Origin: Thereva unica
Lineage: Eukaryota; Arthropoda; Insecta; Diptera; Therevidae
Direction of reading: 5' to 3'
DNA: 64,000 nt
Assembly (NCBI GenBank): GCA_949987705.1
Contig: OX465282.1
Location: 89,144,070 to 89,208,069, forward strand
In this document: positions 1-12,840 of the stretch, one piece after another
Position numbering within the stretch: position 1 is the first letter of the stretch
How the letters are laid out: each line of letters starts with the position of its first letter
The notes under the pieces: generated by a model
Database searches by the model: none
Told to the model about the DNA's origin: nothing
The model's input: only the letters and a program-made list of their open reading frames with translations
Position numbers and translations under genes: made by a program

Positions 1-930
1 CAAGCAACAGGAAACATAAGCGGTCACATGAGGTTAAAAAGACTCCTTTAAGGACATCTTTACTAATGCTCCCGCTAAAGACATTAATATTATTGTTATT
101 ATTAATGAACATGCGATTTACAAGTTCAAATTTGCCGTAATTCGTGTTAGAGGAGTTGATTTGTAAAAGAGATATCCTCTCAGATTATAATGACTCTCTC
201 TAAACGACGCAAGGCGACCTAGAAAACCTGAGTCAACCTTTCCATTAAGGGAGCTGAACAAATAATATCGGCCTCCTCACGACGCTTGTGAAGAGAGCTT
301 AAGCTGAGTAACTTAAGCCGGGACTCATATAATGGAAGAACTATTGGGTTTTCCCAAGGAAGATGATTCAGTGGGAATCGAAAGAACCTTTGTTGAACCG
401 ATTCAATAGTTCTTACATGCGAAGAGTAGTGAGGAGGCCAAACCTGGGAGGCATATTCGAGTAATGGTCTAACAAGAGAAATGTATAGGTGTTTAGTAAT
501 CAAGGGGTTGTTAAATTCTTCGGACCACCTTTTTACAAAACCAAGGACTTAACTACCTCTGGAAGAGATATAGTTGATGTGAGTGGAAAAATCCAGCTTA
601 CTATCAAATCTAATCCCGAGATCTTTAATAAAATTAACACGAGGGATACCCTCATCTGTAAAGGTGTGGTAAAAAATTATAGGACCACGTCTCCTACTAA
701 AAGTCATGATTTCATTTACCAATATTAAGAACCAGGTTGTTGTTAGCACACTAAGAGTGAAAGATGTCAAGGTCAATTTCCAAGAGTTTGCAATCTTCGA
801 TACACTCAATGTGGCGGTACAATTTAATGTCATCAGCGTATGTAAATCAATATTCTACAGTGTATCAGCAAGGGAACAATGTCATCAATTGATAGGATAA
901 ATAGAAGAGGGCCCAGATGCAATCAGAATT
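1..930 (-). pseudogene. 3' fragment of a non-LTR retrotransposon (LINE family A), reverse transcriptase C-terminal part
   Basis: Two minus-strand reading frames (833 to 549 and 503 to 219) give the C-terminal half of a LINE reverse transcriptase. They contain KLDFSTHINYIS and SLVRPLLEYASQVWPPHYSS, both matched nearly word for word by the better copy at 13148-14416. Homology starts near 925, where HLGPLLFILSIDDIV of RT motif B is still readable, and runs to the window edge, which corresponds to the extreme C-terminus of the other copy. At least one frameshift separates the two frames, and stops lie around 840. It is a dead, 5'-truncated copy, Jockey-superfamily-like by overall RT pattern. The clade name is inferred. 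Confidence 0.8.
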
Positions 931-1022
931 GTTGTCGTTTTTTGATGGGCGCCAAATTGTGAATAACATATTTTTTATAAAAACACGTATAAATTTTTCA
1001 ATATGCTGATCTATGTACGATA

Positions 1023-3382
1023 TAGACCAGTGCTGATAATTTTTGAGAAAAAAAAATTCTTAGCAGTATATGGAAGGCGGGAAAATTTAGGAGAAATGCT
1101 ACATAAACAAGGAAAAATCGACAACACCGCAGCAGATGACCGGAAAGGGGGGGTGGAGCCAAAATGTGGGTTTTGGGGGGTTAAACGTGTTTTTTTTACC
1201 ATTTCTGAGGAAAGTAGACCTCCTATCGAAAAACGTTAAATATAAAGTTTGTAGATAATTAAAAGATCTAGATCTTTTGTTCAAACCATTTTTCGATATA
1301 ACCTCAAAAAATTGAGAAAAACGTCAAAAACCGAGTTTTTCGTTTATCATTTTTATCTTTCACAATAATGATCCAATTTTAATGGAAATTTGAGGAAAAT
1401 GTAGATTTTCATGTTTGAAAATTTTTTTTTTCAAAGCGATTGGTTGTTTCGTTTTGTTTTTATGACCTTAATTTAAAAAAAAGGCCCCATTTTCAATCTA
1501 AAAAGTTGGCGAACGAATTTTTGATCTTTAAAATTTTGAAGGCGGATTTTTTTTGTTGAATCCTCTACTTTTAGATGCCGTAAAAAATTATAATGTCACA
1601 ATAGAAAAACATCGATAAAAATTCGAAAAACCAAAAACATCCTTTTTCAAATAAATATCGATTTTTCCGTAAACTTCACAAATTCTTTATCTCTCTTTGA
1701 TATAAAGCTTTTAGATTCGTGCAAAACTGTAAATTTAATGTAATATATTATAAGGGAGCTTCATGTAACAGTTTCAGATGTGAAAAAATTTGTTTAAACA
1801 ATTATTTAACCCACGAAATCAACGGAAAAACTTAAGTTTTAGGCCCTAGCACTTCTTTTTATTTAATTTCTTTCGCCTTCCACCTCGCATGCTGCTCTCC
1901 TGTCCTTACATTTGATGCGTTCACGCGAGACACATGGTTGCTAACTCCGCAATAGTGTAACTTGTTGGGTTATTACCTAATAAAATTATTTTTTGAGTTT
2001 ATGAAGATATAGTTAGAAGATTGATCTGATACTACATATTTGATGATGGAAAAATGAAGTACCATTGCGAGTAACTATACTAGTATTCCTTCAGAAGCAG
2101 CAACTGTGCTAATTCTGAAAATCAACCAATAGAAGATCTCAGCGATTCGGAGGAGATTATTAATAATGAAGATTGCGATGAGCTTGAGGACCTTCACGTG
2201 GTCGATGATTTTATTGAAGATTTTCAAGAGATTGAAAAATGTGTTGAGTTTCATGATCAACAGCATCTCTCCAAGAAAATGAGGTATGAATAATTCTTTT
2301 ATCACATAACAGCATTTGAGTACGCGAACACACTTATTATTTAAACACGGCATAGTCTTTTCTCATGGGCAATTGTATTTAGCAGCCAGTAGAGTGTAAT
2401 ACAATAAAATGTAATATGTGAAATTAGGAAATAATAAAAGTTGTTTTTTTGGAATTGCTTTTTCCAAATATAAAAAATTTGTTTAATTTTTCAATTTTGT
2501 TTTATTCTTCTCGAAAAATTTTGTTATTGAAGACTTATAGACTTAGAAAATGGTGCTCGAATGTCGAGTGCTGGGTTCTACTAGTAAGTTCTAATTTTTT
2601 GGCCTAAAACTGTAGTTTTTCCCTTGATTTCGTGGGTGAAATATGTAATTGTTTAATCTTATAATATATTACATCAAATTTACAGTTTTGCACGCTTTAT
2701 ATCAAAGAGAGATAAAGAATTTGTGAAGTTTACGGAAAAATCGATATTTGAAAAAGGATGACTTTGGATTTTCGAATTTTTATCGATGTTTTTCTATTGT
2801 GACACTATAATTTTTTACGCCATCTAAAAGTAGAGGATTCAACGAAAAAAATCCGTCTTCAAAATTTTAAAAATCAAAAATTCGTTCGCCAACTTTTTAG
2901 ATTGAAAATGGGGCCTTTTTTAAATTAAGGTCATAAAAACAAAACGAAACAACCAATCGCTTTGGAAAAAAAATGTTCAAACATGAAAATCTACATTTTC
3001 CTCAAATTTCATTAAAATTGGATCATTTTTGTGAAAGATAAAAATGATAAACGAAAAACTCGGTTTTTGACGTTTTTCTCAATTTTTTGAGGTTATGTCG
3101 AAAAATGGTTTGAACAAAAGATCTAGATCTTTTAATTATCTACAACCTTTACATTTAACGTTTTTCGATAGGAGGTCTACTTTTCTCAGGAATCGTAAAA
3201 AAACACGTTTAACCCCCCAAAACCCACATTTTGGCTCCACCGCCCCCTTTCCGGTCATCTGCTGCGGTGCTCTCGATTTTTCCTTGTTTATGTAGCATTT
3301 TTCCTAAATTTTCCCGCTTTCCATATACTGCTAAGAATTTTTCTAGTTTTTGGCTTTTCAAAAGCGTATTTGCATTGGTCTA
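1023..3382. mobile_element. Foldback-type DNA element with ~0.8 kb inverted arms
   Basis: Bases 1023-1845 and 2601-3382 are imperfect inverted copies of each other. Outermost bases are tagaccagtgc on the left and tgcattggtcta on the right. The arms match through ttcttagcagtatatgg near 1060 and ttaggcc at the inner ends (about 1840 and 2600). The left arm has about 40 extra bases near 1760-1800. The unpaired centre (1846-2600) differs from the arms and contains a short acidic reading frame. No transposase is visible and no target duplication longer than 2-3 bases can be read. ORFs inside the arms (for example near 1003-1284 and 3095-3295) are mirror images and probably not genes. Confidence 0.85.
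2084..2293 (+). other. Short acidic open frame in the centre of the foldback element
   Basis: A 69-codon frame without a start codon reads ...ENQPIEDLSDSEEIINNEDCD... and then HVVDDFIEDFQEIEKCVEF before a stop at 2291-2293. Its strong D/E bias and codon-like texture stand out against the AT-rich arms. It could be an exon fragment of a lost transposase or of a captured host gene. No family was recognised. Confidence 0.3.
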
Positions 3383-3954
3383 ATAAGCAGTAAAGGAATT
3401 ATTAAAGTTTAAGTAAATTAGAAATTTTCCAAATGTCCTTCGTGGATGATTTTAATAGCTCCCTTTGTAGAAACATTATTTTCTTCAAATATATTCAGGG
3501 ATCATCCCTTAAAATATTAACCATTTACTCCAAAACAATTCCATATATTTATATAATATTATGTATATACCTATAGCAAAATTCGTGATGTTTTCTGCCA
3601 ATAAAATTAACCATATTGCCCGAGAATTCAAAAATCAGTAAAAAATTTTAGGAACCGGTTCTACGAGGGTCATTAGAATGCAAATTTTGATTATGTTAGC
3701 CACACTTTCTCCCATCATTCTCGCTGAACCACCGGCGTCGTTATCAGTAACCAGAAGAATCCCAAACAGGTTTATGGCGAATATTGAAAAATTGTTTTCT
3801 TTTTTGAATGCATATAAAATTCGGTTAACACAAAAATAAAGAAAGCCAATAATGTCTTGATTAAGTGGTAAATTTGATGAACGATGAAGCTAATTTTGCA
3901 ATGTTTGAACGTTATTCTTTTTATCACGCGAAATTCAGTTATTTAAAAAAACTG
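3383..3954. other. AT-rich spacer, nothing recognised
   Basis: There is no supported reading frame, RNA gene or repeat. It lies between the foldback element and the A-rich 3' end of the next LINE. Confidence 0.5.
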
Positions 3955-5664
3955 GCTTATTTATTTATTTTTTATTTTATTTATTTCTAATTTTTCACTA
4001 TACACTTAAGACATATAGTCTTTTAATATGTATAGGCTATACACAAAAAGATACAGAAATAATATAAAAAAAAATAAAAAAAAATTAAAAAAGGAAATAA
4101 AAATGAATACATAAGAAATGAAAATTTGGACTAATTTAGTATGAAGCAAAATGCTTAAATAAAATCTCTTTAAAATTTTTACTACTGCTGCTTCGTCTTA
4201 CATCTAATGGTAGAGAGTTCCACAACCTAATAGCACGAACAAAGAACTGTTTTTCAGAAATGCTGTACTTAATGACAGGCACAATTAGAGTTAACGCTCT
4301 TACAGAGTTCGCGAAATTAATTCTTTCATAATGGTACTTTGGTTGCTTTAATAAAATAATTTTATTTAAGAACCAGACAGTACGGAAATCAAAATAGGAG
4401 GATAACGTACATCCAAACACAGATCTGACATATGCTGAGACATGGTCGAAACGCCTAATATTGTACACATAACGAACGCAGGAATTAAACGCAACATTAA
4501 GCTTATTAAAGATAACAGACACAGACTTACAAATCAATTCACATCCATATGTCAGCATTGGTACAATAAGCGTTTTCACCAGCAAGAGTTTGGTATTCCG
4601 AGGAGTAAAATAAGCAGAGACAGATAGTTTTCGTAGAACAGCATATACCTTGCCAACAAGAGAACTAATGTGATTGCACCAAGATAGTGTATTATCAAAT
4701 ATTATACCCAGGTTTTTTACAAAGTTTTTATAGGGCAAGACCGCGCCGTTAAGGATTATCCTAGGAAATTCGCTACTGTCAACACCTGACCTGGATATAA
4801 CAATCACATTAGACTTGTTTGCATTGAGCCTGAGCTTGTTATATCTCGTCCATTCATATATGGAATGTAGATCCTCGTTGATTCTAGCTACCGCATCCTC
4901 GATCAAACCAATTGGTCTAGATATATATATAATTGTGTATCATCAGCATATAAATGAAATTTGCAACTCTTAATAATAGCCGGAAGGTCATTAATAAACA
5001 TGGCGAAGAAAAGAGGTCCCAGGATTGACCCTTGAGGTACGCCACAAATACACTTAGATGGGACTGAAAAACTATTATTACAGAAAACGTATTGTTCCCT
5101 ATCCTCCAAATATGACTGCACAAGTCTAAGAGTGCTGCGAGCAAAATAAAAATTGAGGCCAAGTTTTCCTAACAATAACTTATGGTTTACCGTGTCAAAT
5201 GCTTTTGAAAAATCCAAAAGCACCAGTACAGTAACCATGTCACTCACCATGGCTTTACGGATGTCATCTGAGATATTCAGTAATGCCGTCACACAGCTAT
5301 GTTGAGGGCGGAAGCCAGATTGATAATCAGACAAAAGTTTATGGTCATTAATATATTTAAACGTTTGACGATGAAATAGTTTTTCGAATACTTTGCTGAG
5401 GAAAGGAAGGATAGATATTGGACGGTATTCAAGGCAATTAGAGGGACCGCTTTTCGGGATAGGAATAACTTTAGCTCTTTTCCAGCTAGACGGGCATACA
5501 GCAGACGTTAAAATAATTGTATTCAAAATGTGTGTAACGGGAGAAAGGATAAGCGGAAGCGACGACTGCGTAGTTTGCTGCCGTTTTACCTTATTCCTGG
5601 TGTTTAGCATTTTTAGAAAAAATAGTTTTGGAAAAGGAAATTTTTTTCTTATTTCACTTAGCAA
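3955..5664 (-). pseudogene. Jockey/CR1-like LINE, reverse transcriptase with one frameshift
   Basis: Read on the minus strand, 5664-4903 encodes the RT fingers and palm: YRPISILPFLSKVFEKL, motif A LLDFSKAFDTVNH, motif B GVPQGSILGPLFF and motif C YADDTQLY. The frame then shifts near 4903-4917, and 4906-4136 continues with the thumb and C-terminal region (NKLRLNANKSNVIV, LTYGCELI, FFVRAIRLWNSLP). All catalytic aspartates are present, so the shift is the main visible lesion. The copy is 5'-truncated, with no endonuclease or ORF1. Below 4136 the minus strand becomes an A-rich and AATAAA-like tail (about 3955-4135), as expected for a LINE 3' end. Clade assignment is by RT texture only. Confidence 0.88.
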
Positions 5665-6735
5665 TCACTACACAACTCGCAACCGTTTTGCAATATTTAT
5701 TGAAATTTAAAACAAACGAAAAAAGATTTGCAGACGGTTTACAAACTGCCTTAACTGCTCGAGTACACATAACAACTGGCTTCAAGATGATTTAGATTTT
5801 CTCCATGAAATTAATGAAATGTACCCAATTAATTATGAAAACGTCATTAAGATTAATAGTTTTACGATCGCTGCTTGTAGCTTTAGTCGGGGTGACCATT
5901 TGAATGATCTCTTTTCCGTAAGAATTATTATTATTATAGAACTTTATTAGCTTAATCCTTTATGGAAACGATAGGGAAAGCTAAATTGTCACAAGTGCAA
6001 TTTCAGCAATTTTATAGGAGATGGGAAAAAGTTTTGTTTAGTAAGGACAATTATTTAACTTTATATGCATAGAAAAAGATGGAACGCGTAGTGGTTTGAG
6101 TTTCAAGTATTTATTAAAATTAAAATGGTACCTATATATACAAATTAAGTCTTGTACAAATTTCTTATACAATAAACTTCTTAATTAAACCCTTTAAAGA
6201 TGGTGGCTTATCCGTCGCTGACACTGTCGATCCACTAAACAAATCCAAGAGCCTCGTAATGATCCCTCATAGACCCTTCTCGGTCGAACTCGTTTCTACT
6301 GTCCGATAATAAAAAGGCATGAATTTCTTACCTTTTCAATTTAGACAAACGGCCTATGGTTAAGCGAATACCAAACTGGCAAATGGCTTAAACGATTGCA
6401 AAATTAGTGCTTGATCCACGTTGAGGGCAGGTTTTTATAGCCGAAATGTGGCCGTTATTTCTGCCCTGCATTGGCATTGAGGGTAGTAAATTATTATTTT
6501 CTTTATTAATTTAGCCGTACTTCGACGATGGTCACTAAACATACATTTTAAATTTCCATTTTCATCTTTTCTAAGTATTATTTAATTTTTTTTTTTTTTT
6601 AACAGTTATTCGCCAATTTTTTACCTATGTTCTTTGCATCATTTTGACTCGTAAAGTAATTGATTTCTTCGCAGTTATGTACATATATGTTTTTCCTGCC
6701 TAGCATTTTTTTTATTGTCGCTTTCTTTAAAATTA
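5665..6735. other. AT-rich spacer, nothing recognised
   Basis: No supported gene. Short ORFs are chance frames. A T-run sits at about 6585-6600. Confidence 0.5.
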
Positions 6736-6740
6736 TAACA

Positions 6741-7157
6741 GGGGTATTCACGCTAAAGTGTATCATTGTAAACGGTGTAAATATACAATGCAAATTTACA
6801 ACGAAGAGTGAACGCTCCGTTTGCAATCTATTGTAAATACATCGAAGAAGATGACAATTTTTTCCTTCTCTTCCCACTTTTTGTTAGAATTTCTCTTCTT
6901 TTTTCTTTTATTTTGTTCAATTGAATTATTCTAAAGTGAATTTATTCAATTTACCATATCCTGATCCATTTTGAACACCTGTCAAATATATTAATACAAC
7001 GATACAATACGTAATACAACACTTTTTAGTGTAGTAAAATTACAACGCTCTTGTAAATATTTTTATATGAGTAAGCCTTGTATTATTTTACAAAGGTGTA
7101 ACCAAATACACTCAATACAACGATACAAGGCTGAATACAACAAAGCGTGAATACCCC
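6741..7157. mobile_element. MITE copy 1 with GGGGTATTCACGC termini, TSD TAACA
   Basis: The 417-bp element begins GGGGTATTCACGC and ends with its inverted complement GCGTGAATACCCC. It is flanked on both sides by the 5-base direct repeat TAACA (6736-6740 and 7158-7162). Both subterminal regions carry TACAACGATACAA-type words in opposite orientation. It has no coding capacity. A nearly identical sister lies 40 bases downstream. The transposase superfamily cannot be named from the termini. Confidence 0.93.
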
Positions 7158-7196
7158 TAACATATTAGATATTAAATAAATCTAAATATCTTTTTA

Positions 7197-7611
7197 GGGG
7201 TATTCACGCTAAAGTGTATCATTGTAAACGGTGTAAATATACAATGCAAATTTACAACGAAGAGTGAACGCTCCGTTTGCAATCTATTGTAAATACATAC
7301 TTTTTGTTAGAATTTCTCTTCCTTTTTCTTTTATTTTGTTCAATTGAATTATTCTAAAGTTTTAAAATAGAATTAAATAGATTTAAATAAATGAATTTAT
7401 TCAATTTACCATATCCTGATCCATTTTGAACACCTGTCAAATATATTAATACAACGATACAATACGTAATACAACACTTTTTGGTGTAGTAAAATTAAAC
7501 GCTCTTGTAAATATTTTTATATGAGTAAGCCTTGTATTATTTTACAAAGGTGTAACCAAATACACTCAATACAACGATACAAGGCTGAATACAACAAAGC
7601 GTGAATACCCC
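7197..7611. mobile_element. MITE copy 2 of the same family, TSD TTTTA
   Basis: The 415-bp element has the same orientation, the same GGGGTATTCACGC inverted ends and nearly the same interior as the copy at 6741-7157. It lacks a ~30-base stretch (cgaagaagatgacaattttt region) and has a different AT-rich insertion near 7360-7385. It is flanked by TTTTA on both sides (7192-7196 and 7612-7616), so it inserted independently of copy 1. Confidence 0.93.
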
Positions 7612-7954
7612 TTTTATTTCTAGTTAATTCCGCTTTTGTGGCATCACACCATCGAATTCTTCGTCGAATTTTACGTACAATTGACAAATCGCAACATGAA
7701 TGTCACTACAGTTTGACGTTTAGGTTAACGCGGCAAATTTCGCGAAGTCGCGAATGTGTTTTTTTCGCTTTTTTGGAATACCGTTATCATCCATTCTAAT
7801 TACGTAGCCGGCTAGTCTTAAGTTCCCTTACATGGTCAAATTGGAGTACATTTAGATTATCATCAAACCCATGCAGGCCACGAGTTTTGATCGCCCGACC
7901 GGCTCCCAATCGATAGTATTGGTTGTACATCCGCGGATCCGCCCTTTGCTGTAA

Positions 7955-10900
7955 ATACAATTGGGAGGCCAACGGCTAACAAAGACCTCGGAAAGTGGTG
8001 ATACTCGATTTGTCACTACCATTGAAATACGAGAAGATTCACTGCAGACAAACACCTAGCGGCCCTGTTAGCAAGTCCTAATCCCAGCTCCACGCGGTGC
8101 CCCTGGGGTACTTCTTCGGACGGTGCTAAAGGGAGACAAGCGAATGGCGAGCTCTCTGCGCCATAACATAGAGCTTTAAGTCGGTTGGGCTGAGGGTTAC
8201 AAACCGGCTCTCATAAAAAAACCATTGCTACGAATCGGCAAACAATGCCTCGGAACCGGATGGACAACACGAAGACGACCTTTGTTTTTGTAACAAGGAA
8301 TGTGAGAACACTGCTTTCTGAGGGACGGCTGGATGAAATCCTCAACGAGATGAATCGACATTAAATCAAGATCATGGGACTTAGCGAGACCAGATGGCCC
8401 GATGCATGGAAACATTTCTGCCCAAACGGTGACTTCTTCCTATATTCTGGGAGAAACGAAACTGAAAGTCGTAGGAGTGGCGGTTGGCGTAATACTCACC
8501 AAAGCAGCCAGGTACAGCCTCATTAGCTCGTCATGCCGCATGCCGTTCCCGTCCCTTAGCCTAGTCGCAACAAATTTCGATGGGGAAATTTTAAAATACA
8601 TAAGCGCATTTCTTATCAATATGTGCGCAATTTTTTTTTGTGTGCAGCTTTAATTTCCCCAGCTGCGCGCTCCGGCATCAACTCTTTTGGCTACTACGCT
8701 AGTCCAATGCTAAGCTCCAACTGCAGACGCAGACGAAGACATCAAAGAAGAGTTCTATATGAGGCTGAAAGAGGGTTTTCGCTCTATTCCAAGGGGAGAA
8801 ATCATTGTATTAATATGTGACTTAATCGCACAGATCGGCCCCAACAACACCGGCCTTGTGAACACACAATGGGAAATCAAGGCCTAAGCCTAGTTACCAA
8901 TAACAATGGTGTGCTTTTCGTTGACATTTATAGTTCCCACCAACTCATGGTAGGTGGAACATACTTTTACTACAAGAAGATACACAAAGAGACCTGGGAA
9001 TCGTCCGATGGTAGAACGAGAAATCAGATAGATCACGTGGCCGGCAGCCGCAGATGGAGAACAATTCTGGAGGATGTCAGAAGCCTTAGAGGAGCAGATA
9101 CTGGAAGTGACAACCATTTGGCTGTAGCAACTATTCGCCTAAAATCGCCGCAATCAGAAAAGTCCAACGCGATGCTATAAACCGTAGACGGGTTAACGTA
9201 GACCTTCTGCGGGAGAACATCAAAAGGCGAGAATTTGCTGGGAACCTGCAACAAATATTAAACCAGCAAACCGTTTCTGACGACACAAATATTGAAGAGC
9301 TGTGGAGTACAACAAAGGGCGCAATATTGACGGCTGCGAAAACGAGCATCGGTTATGTCCACAGAAACATGCAGTACTGGATCTCTGACAACCTGGCAAA
9401 AAATAGAACGCAGGAGGGCCCTAAAAAATAACGTGAACTCTACAAGCGACCCGGAAAGATGTCAATAACTTGAACGCGTTACACCGGGATGTAAAGAAAA
9501 GTTGCCGGCGTGATAAAAGGCAGCAGATAAATGAGCTCGCAGAAAAAAAAGCGGAAAACGTGGCAAACCCAGGCAACAGTAAAGTGCTGTCCCAAATTAC
9601 TAAACAGCTCTAGGGGAAGCACTCTACTAAAAAGCATGCTGTTAAGAGTATGGATGTTCTGTGCAGCGACGAGGAGCACCAACAAAGATGGAGAGATTAC
9701 TTATTCGTCGCCTTAAATGCTTCACTTGCACAGGAACTTCAGGAAAATAGCAACAATGGACAGCCAATATGAATCACCACCCGGGCCCCATCCAAGACGG
9801 AAATAATAACCGAAATTCATACAATGGCCAATGGAAAAGCAGCTGGAAAAGATGGGATCCCGCCAGAATTGTTGAATGCCGATTCAAGGCTCATAGCAGA
9901 TACACTACAGGCAATCCTGGAAAAAGCATGGAACACCTGCATCTTTTCGGAGGATTGGACGGAAGGTATCATAGTCAAAATACCAGCAAATCGGGACCAA
10001 TATGGGACAACTGGAGAGCTATCTGTTTCTTATCTACTGTGGCCAAAAATGTTTCTCATATAGTACAATCTAGCATAAAAGAGGCAGTAGACCGAACGCT
10101 TAGAAGGCAGTAGGCTGATTCAGGAAAGGCCGCTAACGTATTGATCATATTAATACCTTGAGAATAGTAGTGGAGCAGTCTACTGAATTCCGAACCCTCC
10201 TTAACCTTGCTTTCGTATACTATGAGACTCGGTTGATAAGAGCTTTATATGGCAGGTATAACGGCAATGTGGACTGCCTGATAAAATAATAAAATTAATA
10301 AAAGCCCTATATAACATTTCCAAATGCAGAGTTCTCCATAATGGAAAATTATCCAACAGCTTTGAGGTGAGTTCAGGATTACGACAAGGATGTCTACTTT
10401 TGCCATTACTATTTCTTATAGTAATATACGACATCCTTGTCGGCACTCTAGATAGTAGAAAAGGTGGCATACATTGGGGATTGCTAGACCGCCTTAAGGA
10501 TCTCGACTACGAGGATGATATCTGTTTGCTGGCCCACAGACACCAGGACCTAAAAACATGTTAAACAATTTGGCAACAGAAAGTAGTCCAGCAGGCTTAA
10601 GGCTAAATCCAACTAAAACTAAAGAAATGCGGATAAATGCAAACACCATTGAACGGACAGCGCTGAACAACCGTGACGTGGAACTGGTAGATAAATTCTA
10701 CTACCTTAGGAGCATGACTGGGCAGAAGAATAAATAAAGCACAAGTCGCATATACATGCCAGTCCCGCATATGGAGATACACGCAGATCTCCACTAACAG
10801 CAAATTGCGGCTTTTAAACTTCAACGTTAAGGCAGTTCTTTTGTTCGATTGCGAAACATGGAAAGTCACCCAATTCATCACAGGGTGCCTTCACGTCTTC

Positions 10901-10980
10901 ATCAACAGATGCCTGCGTCGTATCCTAAAAATCCGCTGGGATCATAGAATTTCAAACGAAGTACTATGTCGCCGATCTTG
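7955..10980 (+). pseudogene. RTE-type LINE, family 1 copy 1 (endonuclease + reverse transcriptase, degenerate)
   Basis: Plus-strand pieces in several frames follow the order of an RTE LINE. The endonuclease start reads NVRTLLSEGRLDEIL and GLSETRWPDA (about 8300-8400). The later endonuclease block has SDGRTRNQIDHVAGS and RSLRGADTGSDNHLAV (8990-9130). RT begins at NGKAAGKDGIPPELL (9826-9870), motif B is GLRQGCLLLPLLFLIV (10376-10425), and motif C is altered to DYEDDICLL (10506-10530). The C-terminal part (WDHRISNE) stops abruptly at 10980, where an oppositely oriented RTE begins. Stops and frameshifts are frequent. The same family recurs at 52755-55945 and, as scraps, on both sides of the BEL element. 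Confidence 0.88.
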
Positions 10981-12840
10981 AGTGTAGGATTTGTTATTGG
11001 GTATAAAAGGCTCTATCTAGTAGAATTCGTCTGGTTATTTCTTCTTTTTCTTCGTTTCTTTTTGTGATTGAAGACCCAAGGTAGACTCTTTTATCGACTA
11101 ATTCTAGGTTATGTTCGTCGATGGTTATATTTCTTCCACTTCTAAATCACCCTGCTCTGGATTGTTACATCGAATTCGTTTTTTCTTCATTTATCTTCAG
11201 GCCTATGTCCTTTGCTGCCTCTTTTAATTCGACATAAGCTTCTTTTGCTGCCAAAAAGGGCCTTCCCATGATGTTGATGTCATCCGTATAAGCAAGTAAT
11301 TGTACCGACTACCTATTGATACACTTCTCTGGACTGACGTTTTCCTTATCAACCCATTCTAGGGCCAGGTTGAAAAGCATGGGGGCCAAATTACAAATGC
11401 CTCTGTCTGTGCATTCTAGTTTAGTATGGGGATAGTATTCAATAGGTTCTGAAAATACTCTCTCCACTTTTCCTTTATCCTGTCAGGATCTGCCAACAAT
11501 TTCCCATCTATGTCTTTGCAGTTGTCCGTTCTTGGCTAAAACTTATTGGTGATCTGGCCAGTTCCTTTGTACGCTTGTCTAAATTTTCCCTTCTTTAAAG
11601 TCTTCCTGTATTTGTAAGATTCTCCTATTTAGATATTCCTTCTTCTTTTTTCTCCAAAGCTTATCTGCGACTTTTCTTTTTTCCTTGAAGACTTCCATCC
11701 TTGTTGTTGTTGTCCCTGCGATGTATACTCTCTGTGGCTCTGGTTTCGTTTTGCAATTGAGGCTGTACAGTCCTGGTCAAACTAATCAATTCTAGTCTGT
11801 CTGAGAGCCAGGATAGTGCCTCTTCTGCTGCCCCCCTTATGCTGCTTTTCATTTGCTCCCCCTTTGTTGTTGATTTTGGGTTGTTCATCTACCTCTCTCA
11901 AGTTTTGTACGACAGCGTGCTGGCAGGCATCTCTTATTTCTTCCCGTTTTAGCTTATCTATACCGTTTTTTGGTTGAGTTTGCCCTCTACGAGTTTTGGT
12001 TGCTATCCGAATTCTCAATTTCACCTTGACTAGATAGTGGTCCGAGCCACAGAACGCTCCTCTCATTGTTCTTATGTTCTGTATACTTGTGGCCCCTCGT
12101 CTCTCAATTAGGTCGCGGTTGATTTGATTATTATTTACTCCGTCTGGTGACTGCCACGTCATCTTATGTATATTTTTGTGTGGGAACATGGTTGAACTTA
12201 CTACCATTGAGTTTGAGCTTGCGAAATCGATTAATCTACTACCATTGTCATTGGTAACGTTGTGTAGGCTATGCTTTCCTATGACTCCTAAGAACTCCTC
12301 TTCTTTTCCTACTTTGGCATTCATATCTCCAAGCACCATTTTAATATCGTTGTTAGCTCTTGGTAGAATTCCTCTTTCTCCTCATCCGTTTTCTCTTCTG
12401 TGGGCGCGTGGACGTTTATAAGACTAATGTTATGTAGCCTTGTTTTAATGCGGTGCATATCCAATTGCTTACTGGCTTGAAGTCCAGAATCAGTGATTTC
12501 ATTTCCTTCTCTATGATGAATGATACTCTGAACTCTCTTCTTCCATTCGATGATCCGCTGGAGAATACCGTGTGAGTTTTTAGATCCATTATACCATTAT
12601 TGGTCCATTTTGTTTCTTGAAGGGCTGTGATCTTTATGTTTTATTTTTATAGAACTAATAAAAGCGAACGCAGAGCGCCCGTTCTGTTGAGCGTCCTGAC
12701 GTTCCATGTTCCAAGATCGAATTGCATATTCCGTTGTCTGAGTCGTTGCCGTTGAGTCCGTTCTGTCCGAGTCCTGCCTTGAGGATTCGTGACGGGTGTG
12801 TTTTTACAATGGAAGGTTGTCAGCCTGCCACCCAACCTCC
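10981..12840 (-). pseudogene. RTE-type LINE, family 2 (minus strand, internally deleted)
   Basis: On the minus strand, 12835-12647 begins with a basic leader and FDLGTWNVRTLNRTGALRS, the typical start of the RTE endonuclease. The longest frame, 12339-11782, has MVLGDMNAKVGKEEEFLGV, SPDGVNNNQI and GAFCGSDHYLVKVKLR of the endonuclease core. The region 11400-10985 carries RT motif C (AYTDDINIMG) and INEEKTNSM, matching the copy at 43226-44638. The element is cut off at 10985, before its 3' end, exactly where the family 1 element on the other strand also ends. Several stops and shifts show it is dead. Confidence 0.85.

Noticed and set aside
1003..1284. Frames in both strands of the left foldback arm
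   Set aside because: The same sequence is mirrored in the right arm (3095-3295), so they are repeat shadows.
12176..12421. Plus-strand 81-codon frame
   Set aside because: It is a shadow of the minus-strand RTE endonuclease frame at 12339-11782.
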